This document shows positions 17,862 through 28,263 of a stretch of DNA of 64,000 nt, one piece after another. The translations under genes and the position numbers were made by a program. Under the pieces are notes generated by a model that made no database searches, was not told the origin of the DNA, and was given only the letters and a program-made list of their open reading frames with translations. The first letter of the stretch is position 1, and each line of letters begins with the position of its first letter. This stretch comes from Pseudomonas sp. TH31 (lineage in GTDB: Bacteria > Pseudomonadota > Gammaproteobacteria > Pseudomonadales > Pseudomonadaceae), in assembly GCF_016650815.1 (NCBI RefSeq), contig NZ_JAEKEZ010000006.1, positions 503,501 through 567,500 of the forward strand. Direction: 5' to 3'.

Positions 17862-18536
17862 TTACATCCAGCCGTACTCGGCCATGGACAGCGGCTCCCC
17901 GTCGCCGATGATGAAATGGTCAAGCACCCGCACATCTATCAGCTCCAGCGCCTCTTGCAGACGCCTGGTCAGCATTCGGTCAGCCTGGCTGGGGTCGGTA
18001 TTGCCCGATGGGTGGTTGTGGCACAGGATCAGCGCTGCGGCGTTGTGAGCCAGGGCGCGCTTGACCACCTGTCGCGGATAGACGCTGGTGCTGTCGATCG
18101 AGCCGCGAAACAGCGTTTCAAACGTCAACACTCGGTGCTTGGAATCCAGAAACAGGCAGCCAAACACCTCGTGGGGCTCATGACGGAGCATCGCCTTGAG
18201 GTAGTCGCGCACTGCCTGTGGATTTTCCAGCGCCGACTTCTGGCGCGAGTGCTCAGCCAGATGCCGCCGGCCCATTTCTTGAGCCGCCTGCAACTGCGCG
18301 AATTTCGCGGGTCCGAGCCCTAATTGTTTGCTGAATGTTTTTTGATCAGCCTCCAGCAGCGAACGTAAGCTGCCGAACTGACTCAACAAGTGCCGCGCCA
18401 GATCGACCGCACTTTTGCCGGAGACGCCGGTACGTAAAAAAATGGCCAGCAGTTCAGCGTCCGAAAGACTCGCCGAGCCCAACTCCAATAACCTCTCCCG
18501 CGGCCGTTCCGCCGCCGGCCAATCACGAATACTCAT
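17862..18536 (-). CDS. radC: RadC family JAMM domain protein
   Basis: A 224-residue protein with an N-terminal helix-hairpin-helix-like part (residues about 1-95) and a C-terminal JAMM/MPN domain with the metal site [14 protein letters not shown]. The start [17 protein letters not shown] at 18536 is preferred over in-frame upstream codons, which would add 62 residues reaching into coaBC. RadC was once linked to DNA repair; its real activity is unsettled. It is divergent from coaBC, as in other pseudomonads. Confidence 0.93.
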   Translation of the reverse strand: MSIRDWPAAERPRERLLELGSASLSDAELLAIFLRTGVSGKSAVDLARHLLSQFGSLRSLLEADQKTFSKQLGLGPAKFAQLQAAQEMGRRHLAEHSRQKSALENPQAVRDYLKAMLRHEPHEVFGCLFLDSKHRVLTFETLFRGSIDSTSVYPRQVVKRALAHNAAALILCHNHPSGNTDPSQADRMLTRRLQEALELIDVRVLDHFIIGDGEPLSMAEYGWM

Positions 18537-18672
18537 AGCACCTCCCTGGTATTTGGGCGCCGCTGTTCCGTAGCGGACGCTGTGATATCGTAGCCCATCT
18601 TTTTTGCGAGCGATTTCGCCCCTGGGGAGGGGGTATCGCCACGCAGTCATCAACGAAATGAAAGGCAGACCT

Positions 18673-19881
18673 ATGCAGCGGCTGTATCGGAAACGCATCG
18701 TTCTGGGCGTCGGCGGTGGCATTGCTGCCTACAAGAGCGCAGACCTGGTTCGCCGCCTGATCGACCAGGGCGCCGAAGTGCGCGTGGTCATGACCCGTGG
18801 CGGCAGCGAGTTCATCACCCCGCTGACCATGCAGGCCTTGTCCGGGCACCCGGTTCACCTCGACCTGCTGGACCCGGCGGCCGAAGCGGCCATGGGCCAC
18901 ATCGAGCTGGCCAAATGGGCCGACCTGGTGCTGATCGCCCCCGCCACCGCGGACCTGATCGCCCGTCTGGCCCAAGGCATTGCCAACGACCTGCTGACCA
19001 CGCTGGTGCTCGCCACCGACGCCGTGGTCGCCGTGGCCCCGGCGATGAACCAGGCCATGTGGCGCGACCCGGCAACCCAGGCCAACCTGCAATTGCTCGA
19101 AAGCCGCAGCCTGAAAGTCTTCGGCCCGGCCTCCGGCAGCCAGGCCTGTGGCGACGTCGGCATGGGCCGCATGCTCGAAGCCATCGACCTCGCCCAGTGC
19201 GCAGCGGACTGCTTCCAGCGCCAGGCGCTGACCGGCAAGCACGTACTGATCACCGCCGGCCCGACCCAGGAAAACATCGACCCGGTGCGCTACATCACCA
19301 ACCACAGCTCCGGAAAAATGGGCTTTGCCCTGGCGCAAGCCGCGGTGGAAGCCGGCGCTCGCGTTACGTTGATCACCGGGCCAGTGCATTTGCCGACCCC
19401 GGATCGCGTCACCCGCATCGATGTGGTCAGCGCCCGCGACATGCTCGCCGCCTGTGAAGCCGCGATCCCCTGCGACCTGTTCATTGCCTCGGCAGCGGTC
19501 GCGGACTACCGTCCGGAAGTCGTCGCCCCACAAAAACTCAAGAAAGACCCTACGAACGGCGACGGCTTGTTGCTACAGATGGTGCGTAACCCAGACATCC
19601 TGGCCACCATCGCCACGCGCCCTGATCGTCCGTTCAGTGTCGGTTTCGCCGCTGAAACAGAACATCTGCTCGATTACGCTGCCCGCAAGTTGAAAGACAA
19701 GAACCTCGATTTGATCGTCGCCAACGACGTCGCCAACCCGAGTATTGGCTTCAACAGCGAAGAAAACGCCTGCAGCGTGATCGACCGCGAGCTACACGCC
19801 ACACTTTTCGCCCAGACCAGCAAGAGCAAGATTGCTCGCCAGCTGATCACTTTTATCGCCGACCGTCTGAACCAGGTTTAA
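18673..19881 (+). CDS. coaBC: bifunctional phosphopantothenoylcysteine decarboxylase/phosphopantothenate-cysteine ligase
   Basis: A 402-residue two-domain enzyme for two steps of coenzyme A synthesis. The N-terminal flavoprotein half (CoaC) shows [10 protein letters not shown], the catalytic His in [11 protein letters not shown] and [12 protein letters not shown]. The C-terminal half (CoaB) shows [20 protein letters not shown] and the SGKMG motif. The ATG at 18673 follows AAAGGCAGACCT. It is five bases upstream of dut, so the two are co-transcribed. Confidence 0.96.
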   Translation: MQRLYRKRIVLGVGGGIAAYKSADLVRRLIDQGAEVRVVMTRGGSEFITPLTMQALSGHPVHLDLLDPAAEAAMGHIELAKWADLVLIAPATADLIARLAQGIANDLLTTLVLATDAVVAVAPAMNQAMWRDPATQANLQLLESRSLKVFGPASGSQACGDVGMGRMLEAIDLAQCAADCFQRQALTGKHVLITAGPTQENIDPVRYITNHSSGKMGFALAQAAVEAGARVTLITGPVHLPTPDRVTRIDVVSARDMLAACEAAIPCDLFIASAAVADYRPEVVAPQKLKKDPTNGDGLLLQMVRNPDILATIATRPDRPFSVGFAAETEHLLDYAARKLKDKNLDLIVANDVANPSIGFNSEENACSVIDRELHATLFAQTSKSKIARQLITFIADRLNQV

Positions 19882-19886
19882 TTTAC

Positions 19887-20343
19887 ATGCACGCTTTGCA
19901 AGCCAAGATCCTCGACCCCCGCATCGGCACCGACTTCCCGCTGCCGCAGTACGCCACCCCCTGGCTCCGCCGGCCTCGACCTGCGCGCCATGCTGGAAAA
20001 AGACACCGTGATCAAGCCGGGCGAAACCCTGCTGATCCCGACCGGCCTGTCCGTCTACATCGGCGATCCAGGTTTGGCGGCGCTGATTCTGCCGCGCTCA
20101 GGCCTGGGCCATAAGCACGGCATCGTGCTGGGCAACCTGGTCGGTTTGATCGACTCCGATTACCAGGGCCCGTTGATGGTTTCGTGCTGGAACCGTGGTC
20201 AGACCGATTTCAATATCGTGGTTGGCGAGCGTCTGGCTCAACTGGTTTTGGTGCCGGTAGTTCAAGCGCACTTCGAAATGGTCGAAGAGTTCGTTGAAAC
20301 CGAGCGCGGCGCTGGCGGTTTCGGGCATTCCGGCACCAAGTGA
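19887..20343 (+). CDS. dut: deoxyuridine triphosphatase (frameshifted by one base)
   Basis: dUTPase hydrolyses dUTP to dUMP and pyrophosphate and keeps uracil out of DNA. The gene starts [20 protein letters not shown] and the second part has the conserved motifs [28 protein letters not shown] and the C-terminal GAGGFGHSG. At 19957-19961 a run of five C puts the two halves out of frame; with four C the sequence becomes [15 protein letters not shown], exactly the family motif I. Since dut is considered essential, an inserted C in the consensus is far more likely than a dead gene. Confidence 0.9.
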
Positions 20344-20362
20344 TTCGGTAAAACGCTACACT

Positions 20363-20448
20363 CCTGTGGAGCTGCCGAAGGCTGCGATCTTTTGATCTTG
20401 ATCTTAAAAAGCAAAATCAAAAGATCGCAGCCTTCGGCAGCTCCTACA
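20363..20448. repeat. REP-like inverted pair (GAGCTGCCGAAGG class)
   Basis: GGAGCTGCCGAAGGCTGCGA and the inverted copy flank a loop made of TTGATC repeats and an A-run. It lies directly after dut. Confidence 0.85.
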
Positions 20449-20676
20449 AGGGAAGCGGGAGCAAGCTTCCTCGCACAAATTGCACAGACGTCATCTGGAA
20501 GGTTTACCACTGGAAATCAAGGCATTGGCCGGTCGTGACCGCGCAAACGCAGGCGGCATGGCCTTTACACACCACGAACTCTCTGTGGAAAACACCGTCA
20601 TACCCTTCAGTTTGAGCCTGTCGACCCGTAGTTCGCAGGCAGGTCCAGCCACTTTCGAAATGGAGCATTCCCACAG
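20449..20676. other. upstream region of algC, no supported gene
   Basis: A 67-residue open frame (20480-20680) runs through this region into the algC start but has no family resemblance that I can see. The algC promoter must lie here. I did not find a clear AlgR box of the CCGTTCGTC type. Confidence 0.4.
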
Positions 20677-22074
20677 ATGAGCAGCCCAGCCCAAGTCGCA
20701 CCCAAGTTCCCCGACAGCATCTTCCGCGCCTACGACATTCGCGGCACCGTCCCGGAATTCCTCAACGCTGAAACCGCTTACTGGCTCGGCCGCGCCATTG
20801 GCGCCCAGAGCCTGGCCCAGGACGAACCGAACGTTTCCGTTGGACGCGACGGCCGCCTGTCCGGCCCGGAACTGGTCGAACGCCTGATTCAAGGCCTGGC
20901 CGACAGCGGTTGCCACGTCAGCGACGTCGGCCTGGTACCAACGCCAGCCCTGTATTACGCCGCCAACGTATTGGCCGGCAAATCAGGTGTCATGCTCACC
21001 GGCAGCCATAACCCGTCGAACTACAACGGCTTCAAGATCGTCATCGCTGGCGACACCTTGGCCAACGAACAGATCCAGGCCCTGCACGAACGCCTCAAGA
21101 CCAACAACCTGAGCAGCGGCGAGGGCAGCATCACCAAGGTCGAGATCCTAAATCGCTACAACACCGAAATCGTCCAGGACGTCAAACTGGCCCGTCGCCT
21201 GAAAGTGGTGGTCGATTGCGGTAACGGCGCGGCCGGCGTGATCGCCCCGCAGTTGATTGAAGCGCTGAACTGCGAAGTCATTCCGCTGTTCTGCGAGGTC
21301 GATGGCAACTTCCCGAACCATCACCCGGACCCGGGCAAGCCTGAAAACCTGGTCGACCTGATCGCCAAGGTCAAGGAAACCAACGCTGACCTGGGCCTGG
21401 CCTTCGATGGCGACGGCGACCGTGTCGGCGTAGTGACCAACACCGGCAGCATCGTCTTCCCCGACCGCCTGCTGATGCTGTTCGCCCGTGACGTGCTGGC
21501 GCGCAACCCGGACGCGGAGATCATCTTCGACGTCAAATGCACCCGCCGCCTGACCCCGCTGATCAAGGAATACGGCGGTCGTCCGCTCATGTGGAAGACC
21601 GGTCACTCCTTGATCAAAAAGAAAATGAAACAAACCGGCGCCCTGCTGGCCGGCGAAATGAGCGGGCACATCTTCTTCAAAGAGCGCTGGTTCGGTTTCG
21701 ACGACGGCATTTACAGCGCCGCGCGGCTGCTGGAGATCCTCAGCAAGGAAAAATCCACGGCCGAAGAGCTGTTTGCGACCTTCCCGAACGATATTTCTAC
21801 GCCGGAAATCAATATCCATGTGACCGAAGAGAGCAAATTCAGCATCATTGATGCATTGCACGATGCGAAGTGGGGCGAAGGCGCCAACCTGACCACCATT
21901 GACGGCGTGCGAGTCGACTACGCCAAAGGCTGGGGCCTGGTGCGCGCCTCCAACACCACACCGGTGCTGGTGCTGCGTTTCGAGGCCGATGACGAGGCTG
22001 AATTGCAGCGCATCAAAGACGTTTTTAAAGTCCAGTTGAAGCGTGTTGCCCCTGATCTCCAATTACCGTTTTGA
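20677..22074 (+). CDS. algC: phosphomannomutase/phosphoglucomutase
   Basis: A 465-residue alpha-D-phosphohexomutase that interconverts 1- and 6-phosphates of mannose and glucose for alginate, LPS and other polysaccharides. The phosphoserine is S110 in GVMLTGSHNPSNYNGFK. The magnesium loop is AFDGDGDRVGVV, the sugar-binding loop GEMSGHIFFKE, and the phosphate-binding end RASNTTPVLVLRFEA. The length is close to the P. aeruginosa enzyme, with no long N-terminal extension. It sits between dut and argB, as in PAO1. Confidence 0.96.
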   Translation: MSSPAQVAPKFPDSIFRAYDIRGTVPEFLNAETAYWLGRAIGAQSLAQDEPNVSVGRDGRLSGPELVERLIQGLADSGCHVSDVGLVPTPALYYAANVLAGKSGVMLTGSHNPSNYNGFKIVIAGDTLANEQIQALHERLKTNNLSSGEGSITKVEILNRYNTEIVQDVKLARRLKVVVDCGNGAAGVIAPQLIEALNCEVIPLFCEVDGNFPNHHPDPGKPENLVDLIAKVKETNADLGLAFDGDGDRVGVVTNTGSIVFPDRLLMLFARDVLARNPDAEIIFDVKCTRRLTPLIKEYGGRPLMWKTGHSLIKKKMKQTGALLAGEMSGHIFFKERWFGFDDGIYSAARLLEILSKEKSTAEELFATFPNDISTPEINIHVTEESKFSIIDALHDAKWGEGANLTTIDGVRVDYAKGWGLVRASNTTPVLVLRFEADDEAELQRIKDVFKVQLKRVAPDLQLPF

Positions 22075-22099
22075 ATTTTTGAAGCACCCGGAGCCCTGA

Positions 22100-23005
<906 letters not shown>

Positions 23006-23016
23006 GCAACACCTAC

Positions 23017-23057
23017 AAAAAGACCCCGCTCAGCCTGGCTGAGCGGGGTCTTTTTTT
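23017..23057 (+). terminator. intrinsic terminator of argB
   Basis: A perfect GACCCCGCTCAGCC / GGCTGAGCGGGGTC stem is followed by T7 and preceded by A5. Confidence 0.92.
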
Positions 23058-23111
23058 GCCTGCGATCCCTGCGACAATTCACCTATTGTGACAAAGGAGC
23101 TTGTCGCTCCC

Positions 23112-23199
23112 TGTAGGAGCTGCCGAAGGCTGCGATCTTTTGATTTTAGCTTCTAAAAACAAGATCAAAAGATCGCAGCCTCCGGCAGCTCCTACAGGG
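23112..23199. repeat. REP-like inverted pair (GTAGGAGCTGCCG class)
   Basis: Inverted copies of GTAGGAGCTGCCGAAGGCTG lie between the convergent genes argB and pyrE, with a loop of about 30 bp. Confidence 0.87.
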
Positions 23200-23208
23200 G
23201 GAATTGCG

Positions 23209-23853
23209 TCAGACGCCGAACTGGGCGCGGTAGGCTTCTACGGCCGGCAAATGCTGCTTGAGCTGCGGATCATCCGCCAGGAATTGCAGGACCTGGGTCA
23301 GCGAAACAATGCTGATTACCGGGATCTTGAAGTCACGCTCCACTTCCTGGATCGCCGACAACTCGCCGTTGCCACGCTCCTGACGGTTCAGGGCGATCAG
23401 CACGCCGGCGGCCCTGGCGCCGTCCTGGGAAGCGATGATCTGCATCACTTCACGGATCGCGGTGCCAGCGGTGATCACGTCGTCGATGATCAGCACATCG
23501 CCGGTCAACGGGGCACCGACCAGGCTGCCGCCTTCGCCGTGGGCCTTGGCTTCCTTGCGATTGAAGCACCATGGCAGGTCACGGCCGTGATGTTCGGCCA
23601 ATGCCACCGCCGTGGTCGCCGCCAACGGGATGCCTTTGTACGCCGGCCCAAACAGAACGTCGAAGGGAATGCCGCTCTCGACAATGGCTGCCGCGTAGAA
23701 ACGACCCAACTGCGCCAAGGCCGAACCGGTGTTGAACAGGCCGGCATTGAAGAAGTAAGGACTGGTGCGCCCGGACTTCAGGGTGAACTCACCGAAGCGC
23801 AAAACGCCGCGATCGATGGCAAAACGAATGAAATCGCGCTGATACGCTTGCAT
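23209..23853 (-). CDS. pyrE: orotate phosphoribosyltransferase
   Basis: A 214-residue enzyme that joins orotate to PRPP to give OMP in pyrimidine synthesis. The PRPP loop is [16 protein letters not shown]. The N-terminal [23 protein letters not shown] region appears here as [18 protein letters not shown]. It is divergent from crc, the arrangement known in other pseudomonads. Confidence 0.96.
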   Translation of the reverse strand: MQAYQRDFIRFAIDRGVLRFGEFTLKSGRTSPYFFNAGLFNTGSALAQLGRFYAAAIVESGIPFDVLFGPAYKGIPLAATTAVALAEHHGRDLPWCFNRKEAKAHGEGGSLVGAPLTGDVLIIDDVITAGTAIREVMQIIASQDGARAAGVLIALNRQERGNGELSAIQEVERDFKIPVISIVSLTQVLQFLADDPQLKQHLPAVEAYRAQFGV

Positions 23854-23934
23854 GAAAAAACCCCAAATACCACGGATTTAGCTAATTAGGTTGACGCCGT
23901 GTATCATACACGCACGCGATTTTTGGGGCCATTT

Positions 23935-24714
23935 ATGCGGATCATCAGTGTGAACGTCAATGGTATTCAGGCTGCAGTCGAGCGTGGTTTGCTCAGTTGG
24001 CTGCAAGCACAGAATGCCGACGTCATCTGCCTGCAGGACACCCGCGCCTCCGCCTTTGAACTGGACGATCCAGCTTTCCAACTGGATGGCTACTTCCTTT
24101 ATGCCTGCGATGCCGAAGTTCCCGCCCAAGGTGGCGTGGCTTTGTATTCGCGGTTGCAACCGAAGGCTGTCATCAGTGGTCTCGGCTTCGAGACGGCCGA
24201 CCGCTACGGGCGCTACCTGCAAGCCGATTTCGATAAGGTCAGCATCGCGACCTTGCTGCTCCCTTCGGGGCAGAATGGCGATGAAGACTTGAACCAGAAG
24301 TTCAAGCTAATGGACGATTTCGCCCGTTATCTGGATAAACAGCGACGCAAACGTCGCGAGTACATTTATTGTGGCTCGCTGTACGTGGCGCAACAGAAGC
24401 TGGATATCAAGAACTGGCGCGACAGCCAGCAATCTCCGGGTTTCCTGGCACCTGAACGTGCCTGGATGGACGAGATTGTCGGCAACATGGGTTATGTCGA
24501 TGCCCTGCGCGAAGTCAGCCGTGAAGGCGACCAGTACAGCTGGTGGCCGGACAACGAACAGGCTGAGATGCTCAACCTGGGCTGGCGTTTCGACTACCAG
24601 TTGCTGACCCTGGGCCTGCGCCGCTTTGTACGCAGCGCGCGCCTGCCACGTCAGCCACGGTTCTCGCAACACGCACCGCTGATCGTGGACTACGACTGGA
24701 CGCTGACCATCTAG
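23935..24714 (+). CDS. crc: catabolite repression control protein
   Basis: A 259-residue protein of the endonuclease/exonuclease/phosphatase fold that works with Hfq to repress translation of catabolic mRNAs in Pseudomonas. It begins MRIISVNVNGIQAAVERGLLS and contains ICLQDTRASAFELDD and a C-terminal HAPLIVDYDWTLTI. The length equals that of the PAO1 protein. The usual nuclease residues are partly replaced, in keeping with its non-catalytic role. The start at 23935 is preferred over an upstream frame at 23899. A terminator follows. Confidence 0.96.
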   Translation: MRIISVNVNGIQAAVERGLLSWLQAQNADVICLQDTRASAFELDDPAFQLDGYFLYACDAEVPAQGGVALYSRLQPKAVISGLGFETADRYGRYLQADFDKVSIATLLLPSGQNGDEDLNQKFKLMDDFARYLDKQRRKRREYIYCGSLYVAQQKLDIKNWRDSQQSPGFLAPERAWMDEIVGNMGYVDALREVSREGDQYSWWPDNEQAEMLNLGWRFDYQLLTLGLRRFVRSARLPRQPRFSQHAPLIVDYDWTLTI

Positions 24715-24732
24715 GCGTCGTTTCGCAGATAC

Positions 24733-24762
24733 AAAAAAGCCGACATCGCTGTCGGCTTTTTT
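24733..24762 (+). terminator. intrinsic terminator of crc
   Basis: A6 GCCGACA-TCGC-TGTCGGC T6; a short perfect stem with a U-tract, 18 bases after the crc stop. Confidence 0.9.
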
Positions 24763-24781
24763 GTGGGCGCTGATATCCGAC

Positions 24782-24870
24782 TGTGGGAGCGGGCTTGCTC
24801 GCGAAGGCGTCGTGTCAGGCGACATCAATATCGACTGATCCACCGCATTCGCGAGCAAGCCCGCTCCCAC
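24782..24870. repeat. REPIN (GAGCGGGCTTGCTCGCGAA class)
   Basis: Inverted REP units bearing GGAGCGGGCTTGCTCGCGAA flank a loop of about 45 bp between convergent crc and the DUF4870 gene. Confidence 0.9.
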
Positions 24871-24889
24871 AATGGATTTGCAGCGTCGA

Positions 24890-25258
24890 TTACTTGATCA
24901 ACCGCCAGGTGAACGGATACCGGTAAGGCACGCCGTCATTGGCTTTGACGCCAGCGATAATCGTCAGCACCAACGCCCCAATGGCGATCAGACCAAACAG
25001 GAAGAACCCAATGATCACGAACATCAGAAAGAAGCTGATGGTGGAGGCAATGGCGACGGTGAGCTGAAAGTTCAGCGCCTCCTTGCCTTGCGCATCGATG
25101 AACGGGTCCAGCTCGCGCTTCATCTGCCAGAGAATCAGCGGGCCGATCAGCGTACCGAACGGAATCCAGATCCCCAGCAAGGCGGACAAGTGACAAAACA
25201 TCGCCCATTGACGAACCTCATGGCTCGGCTTGGGCAGCGGCAGTTGCTCGTCACTCAT
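24890..25258 (-). CDS. DUF4870 membrane protein
   Basis: A 122-residue protein with a family-typical start (MSDEQLPLPKPSHEVRQWAM) and three hydrophobic stretches: FCHLSALLGIWIPFGTLIGPLILW, STISFFLMFVIIGFFLFGLIAIG and LTIIAGVKAND. The DPFIDAQGKEALNFQ loop is characteristic. It is a small inner-membrane protein of unknown function, present at the same place (PA5333) in PAO1. It may be co-transcribed with rph upstream. Confidence 0.85.
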   Translation of the reverse strand: MSDEQLPLPKPSHEVRQWAMFCHLSALLGIWIPFGTLIGPLILWQMKRELDPFIDAQGKEALNFQLTVAIASTISFFLMFVIIGFFLFGLIAIGALVLTIIAGVKANDGVPYRYPFTWRLIK

Positions 25259-25286
25259 GGCGTCCTCCTTGCGTGGAGCAGTCCGA

Positions 25287-26009
25287 TCAGTCAGCCAGTG
25301 CGGCTTTCTGCAGTTCGAAGATTTCGTTCATGCCTTTCTTGGCCAGCTCCAGCATCGCCGTCAGCTCTTCCGGCTGGAACGGTGCGCCTTCGGCAGTGCC
25401 CTGGACTTCGATGAAGCCGCCAGTGCTGGTCATGACGACGTTCAGGTCGGTCTCGGCAGCCGAATCTTCCGGGTAGTCGAGGTCAAGCACAGGCTCACCC
25501 TGGTACATGCCCACCGAAACCGCGGCGATCATTTGCTTGAGCGGGTCGCCGCCTTTCAGGCCGCCGCGCTTCTTGATCACTTTCAAGGCATCGACCAGTG
25601 CAACCATCGCGCCGGTGATGGACGCAGTACGGGTGCCGCCGTCAGCCTGGATCACGTCGCAGTCGACGTACAGGGTGACATCGCCCAGCTTGGACATGTC
25701 CAGCGCCGCGCGCAGGGAACGACCGATCAGACGCTGGATTTCCAGGGTACGGCCGCCTTGCTTGCCGCGGCTCGCTTCACGCTGGTTACGCTCGCCAGTG
25801 GCGCGCGGCAGCATGCCGTATTCAGCGGTCAACCAGCCCTGGCCCTGGCCCTTGAGGAAACGCGGCACGCCGTTCTCGACGCTGACGGTGCAGATGACTT
25901 TGGTATCACCGAATTCGACCAGTACAGATCCCTCGGCGTGTTTGGTGTAGTTGCGGGTAATGCGGATCGAGCGGAGCTGATCGGCAGCGCGACCACTTGG
26001 ACGTTTCAT
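25287..26009 (-). CDS. rph: ribonuclease PH
   Basis: A 240-residue phosphorolytic 3'-5' exoribonuclease that trims tRNA precursors. It begins [20 protein letters not shown] and has the phosphate-binding [30 protein letters not shown] region (read in parts) and [18 protein letters not shown]. The ATG at 26009 is preferred; an in-frame codon 13 residues upstream adds non-family residues. It is divergent from yicC, with about 270 bp between. Confidence 0.95.
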   Translation of the reverse strand: MKRPSGRAADQLRSIRITRNYTKHAEGSVLVEFGDTKVICTVSVENGVPRFLKGQGQGWLTAEYGMLPRATGERNQREASRGKQGGRTLEIQRLIGRSLRAALDMSKLGDVTLYVDCDVIQADGGTRTASITGAMVALVDALKVIKKRGGLKGGDPLKQMIAAVSVGMYQGEPVLDLDYPEDSAAETDLNVVMTSTGGFIEVQGTAEGAPFQPEELTAMLELAKKGMNEIFELQKAALAD

Positions 26010-26278
26010 AGGGGATACCTGTACGGGGGACGGAAAACTGCCGAGCATTATAGAGCCGCTGGCCGCGCCTGGGCACGTCTAAAAAATCCAGCCGACGGCT
26101 GAAGGCCGCGAAAAGTCTTTAACCGACGGCCTGCAGCCCTTTGTCACACCGTGTGTTTGGGCGCATCCACCCCACTGCGCTACAATCCTGCGCCTTGCTG
26201 CCCGTCGGCTTAAATTCATTGATATCAGGTCCGCGAAACCCAAGGGTTTTGCGCCGGCCTGCATTGCGAGGTACCTCC

Positions 26279-27142
26279 ATGGTGCACAGCATGACCGCCT
26301 TCGCCCGCGTCGAAAAAGCCGGCGTCCAAGGCACCCTGAGCTGGGAACTGCGCTCGGTCAACAGCCGCTACCTGGAACCGCACCTGCGTCTGCCGGAATC
26401 GTTTCGCGACCTCGAAGGCGCCGTCCGCGAGGCCCTGCGCCAGGGATTGTCCCGAGGCAAACTGGAATGCACCCTGCGTTTCACCGAAGAAAGCACCGGC
26501 AAACCCCTGCAAGTGGACCGCGACCGCGCCGCGCAACTGGTTGCTGCCGCCGAGACGATTGCCAGCCTGATCAAAAACCCGGCCGCGCTGAACCCGCTGG
26601 AAGTCCTGGCCTGGCCCGGCGTGCTGGTGGGCGACGCGACTGACCCGCAAGCCCTGAACGCCGAGGCACTGGCGCTCTTCACCCAGGGTCTGAAAGAACT
26701 CAAGGCCGGCCGCGAGCGTGAAGGCTCCGAGCTGGCACGGTTGATCAACGAGCGCCTGACGTCCATTGAAGAAGACGTCGTGACCCTGCGTGAGCTGGTT
26801 CCACAGATGCTCGCCACCCAGCGCCAGAAAGTCCTCGACCGCTTTGCCGACATGAAAGCCGAGATGGACCCGCAGCGCCTGGAACAGGAAATGGTCATGC
26901 TTGCTCAAAAGAGCGACGTCGCCGAAGAACTGGACCGCCTGAGCACCCACATCATCGAAGTACGCCGGGTACTCAAGTCCGGCGGCGCTGCCGGCCGGCG
27001 CCTGGACTTCCTGATGCAGGAGCTCAACCGCGAAGCCAACACACTGGGCTCCAAAGCCTTCGACCCGCGCAGCACGCAGGCGGCGGTCAACCTCAAAGTG
27101 TTGATCGAGCAGATGCGCGAACAAGTGCAGAATATTGAGTAA
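26279..27142 (+). CDS. yicC: YicC family endoribonuclease
   Basis: A 287-residue protein with the YicC_N start MVHSMTAFARVEKAG, the middle NSRYLEPHLRLPESFRDLE and the C-terminal DUF1732 segment GGAAGRRLDFLMQELNREAN and LGSKA. E. coli YicC cleaves RNA, including the small RNA RyhB with PNPase. The ATG at 26279 follows GAGGTACCTCC. The in-frame upstream codon at 26141 would add 46 unlikely residues. It leads into gmk, 12 bases on. Confidence 0.93.
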   Translation: MVHSMTAFARVEKAGVQGTLSWELRSVNSRYLEPHLRLPESFRDLEGAVREALRQGLSRGKLECTLRFTEESTGKPLQVDRDRAAQLVAAAETIASLIKNPAALNPLEVLAWPGVLVGDATDPQALNAEALALFTQGLKELKAGREREGSELARLINERLTSIEEDVVTLRELVPQMLATQRQKVLDRFADMKAEMDPQRLEQEMVMLAQKSDVAEELDRLSTHIIEVRRVLKSGGAAGRRLDFLMQELNREANTLGSKAFDPRSTQAAVNLKVLIEQMREQVQNIE

Positions 27143-27775
<633 letters not shown>

Positions 27776-27942
27776 ACAGCTCTTCCCAAAACCGCTGCAA
27801 GGGCTTTACATTGGCACTTGTAGCGCGTTGAAGGGCCTGGTCAAAAAATCAGCGCTTCCCTAATCGCTGGTGATTTTTTAAACTGTTGAGTCCGCTCGCC
27901 CAACCGGGCAGCGCGCATATTGCATTCGCTCCGAGGAATACC

Positions 27943-28206
27943 ATGGCCCGCGTAACCGTTGAAGACTGCCTGAACCACGTGGAAAACCGTTTTGAGCTGG
28001 TCATGCTGTCCACCAAACGTGCCCGTCAACTGGCCACCGGCGGCAAAGAGCCACTGGTTCAGTGGGAAAACGACAAGCCTACCGTTGTAGCGCTGCGTGA
28101 AATCGCTGAAGGCCTGATGAGCTACGAGTTCATCGCCAATGCTGAAATCGTCGAAGACGAACCGCTGTTCGCAGCGTTCGAGGACGAGTCCAACGAGGCC
28201 GTCTAA
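27943..28206 (+). CDS. rpoZ: RNA polymerase omega subunit
   Basis: An 87-residue protein beginning [20 protein letters not shown], with [14 protein letters not shown] in the middle. Omega helps fold beta-prime and forms part of the ppGpp site on RNA polymerase. It is followed after 57 bases by spoT, the usual rpoZ-spoT pair. The ATG at 27943 has a GAGGA ribosome site. Confidence 0.97.
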   Translation: MARVTVEDCLNHVENRFELVMLSTKRARQLATGGKEPLVQWENDKPTVVALREIAEGLMSYEFIANAEIVEDEPLFAAFEDESNEAV

Positions 28207-28263
28207 GCCTATGCCTGGTCGACGTAGCACGGCGCGGGGTCACAACGAACGGCAGGAGTCATC

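Noticed and set aside
20480..20680. 67-residue frame upstream of algC
   Set aside because: No family resemblance; it overlaps the algC start and the probable promoter. I kept it only as a note.
26079..26361. Two small frames in the rph-yicC gap
   Set aside because: They overlap each other and the yicC start, and lack conservation-like features.
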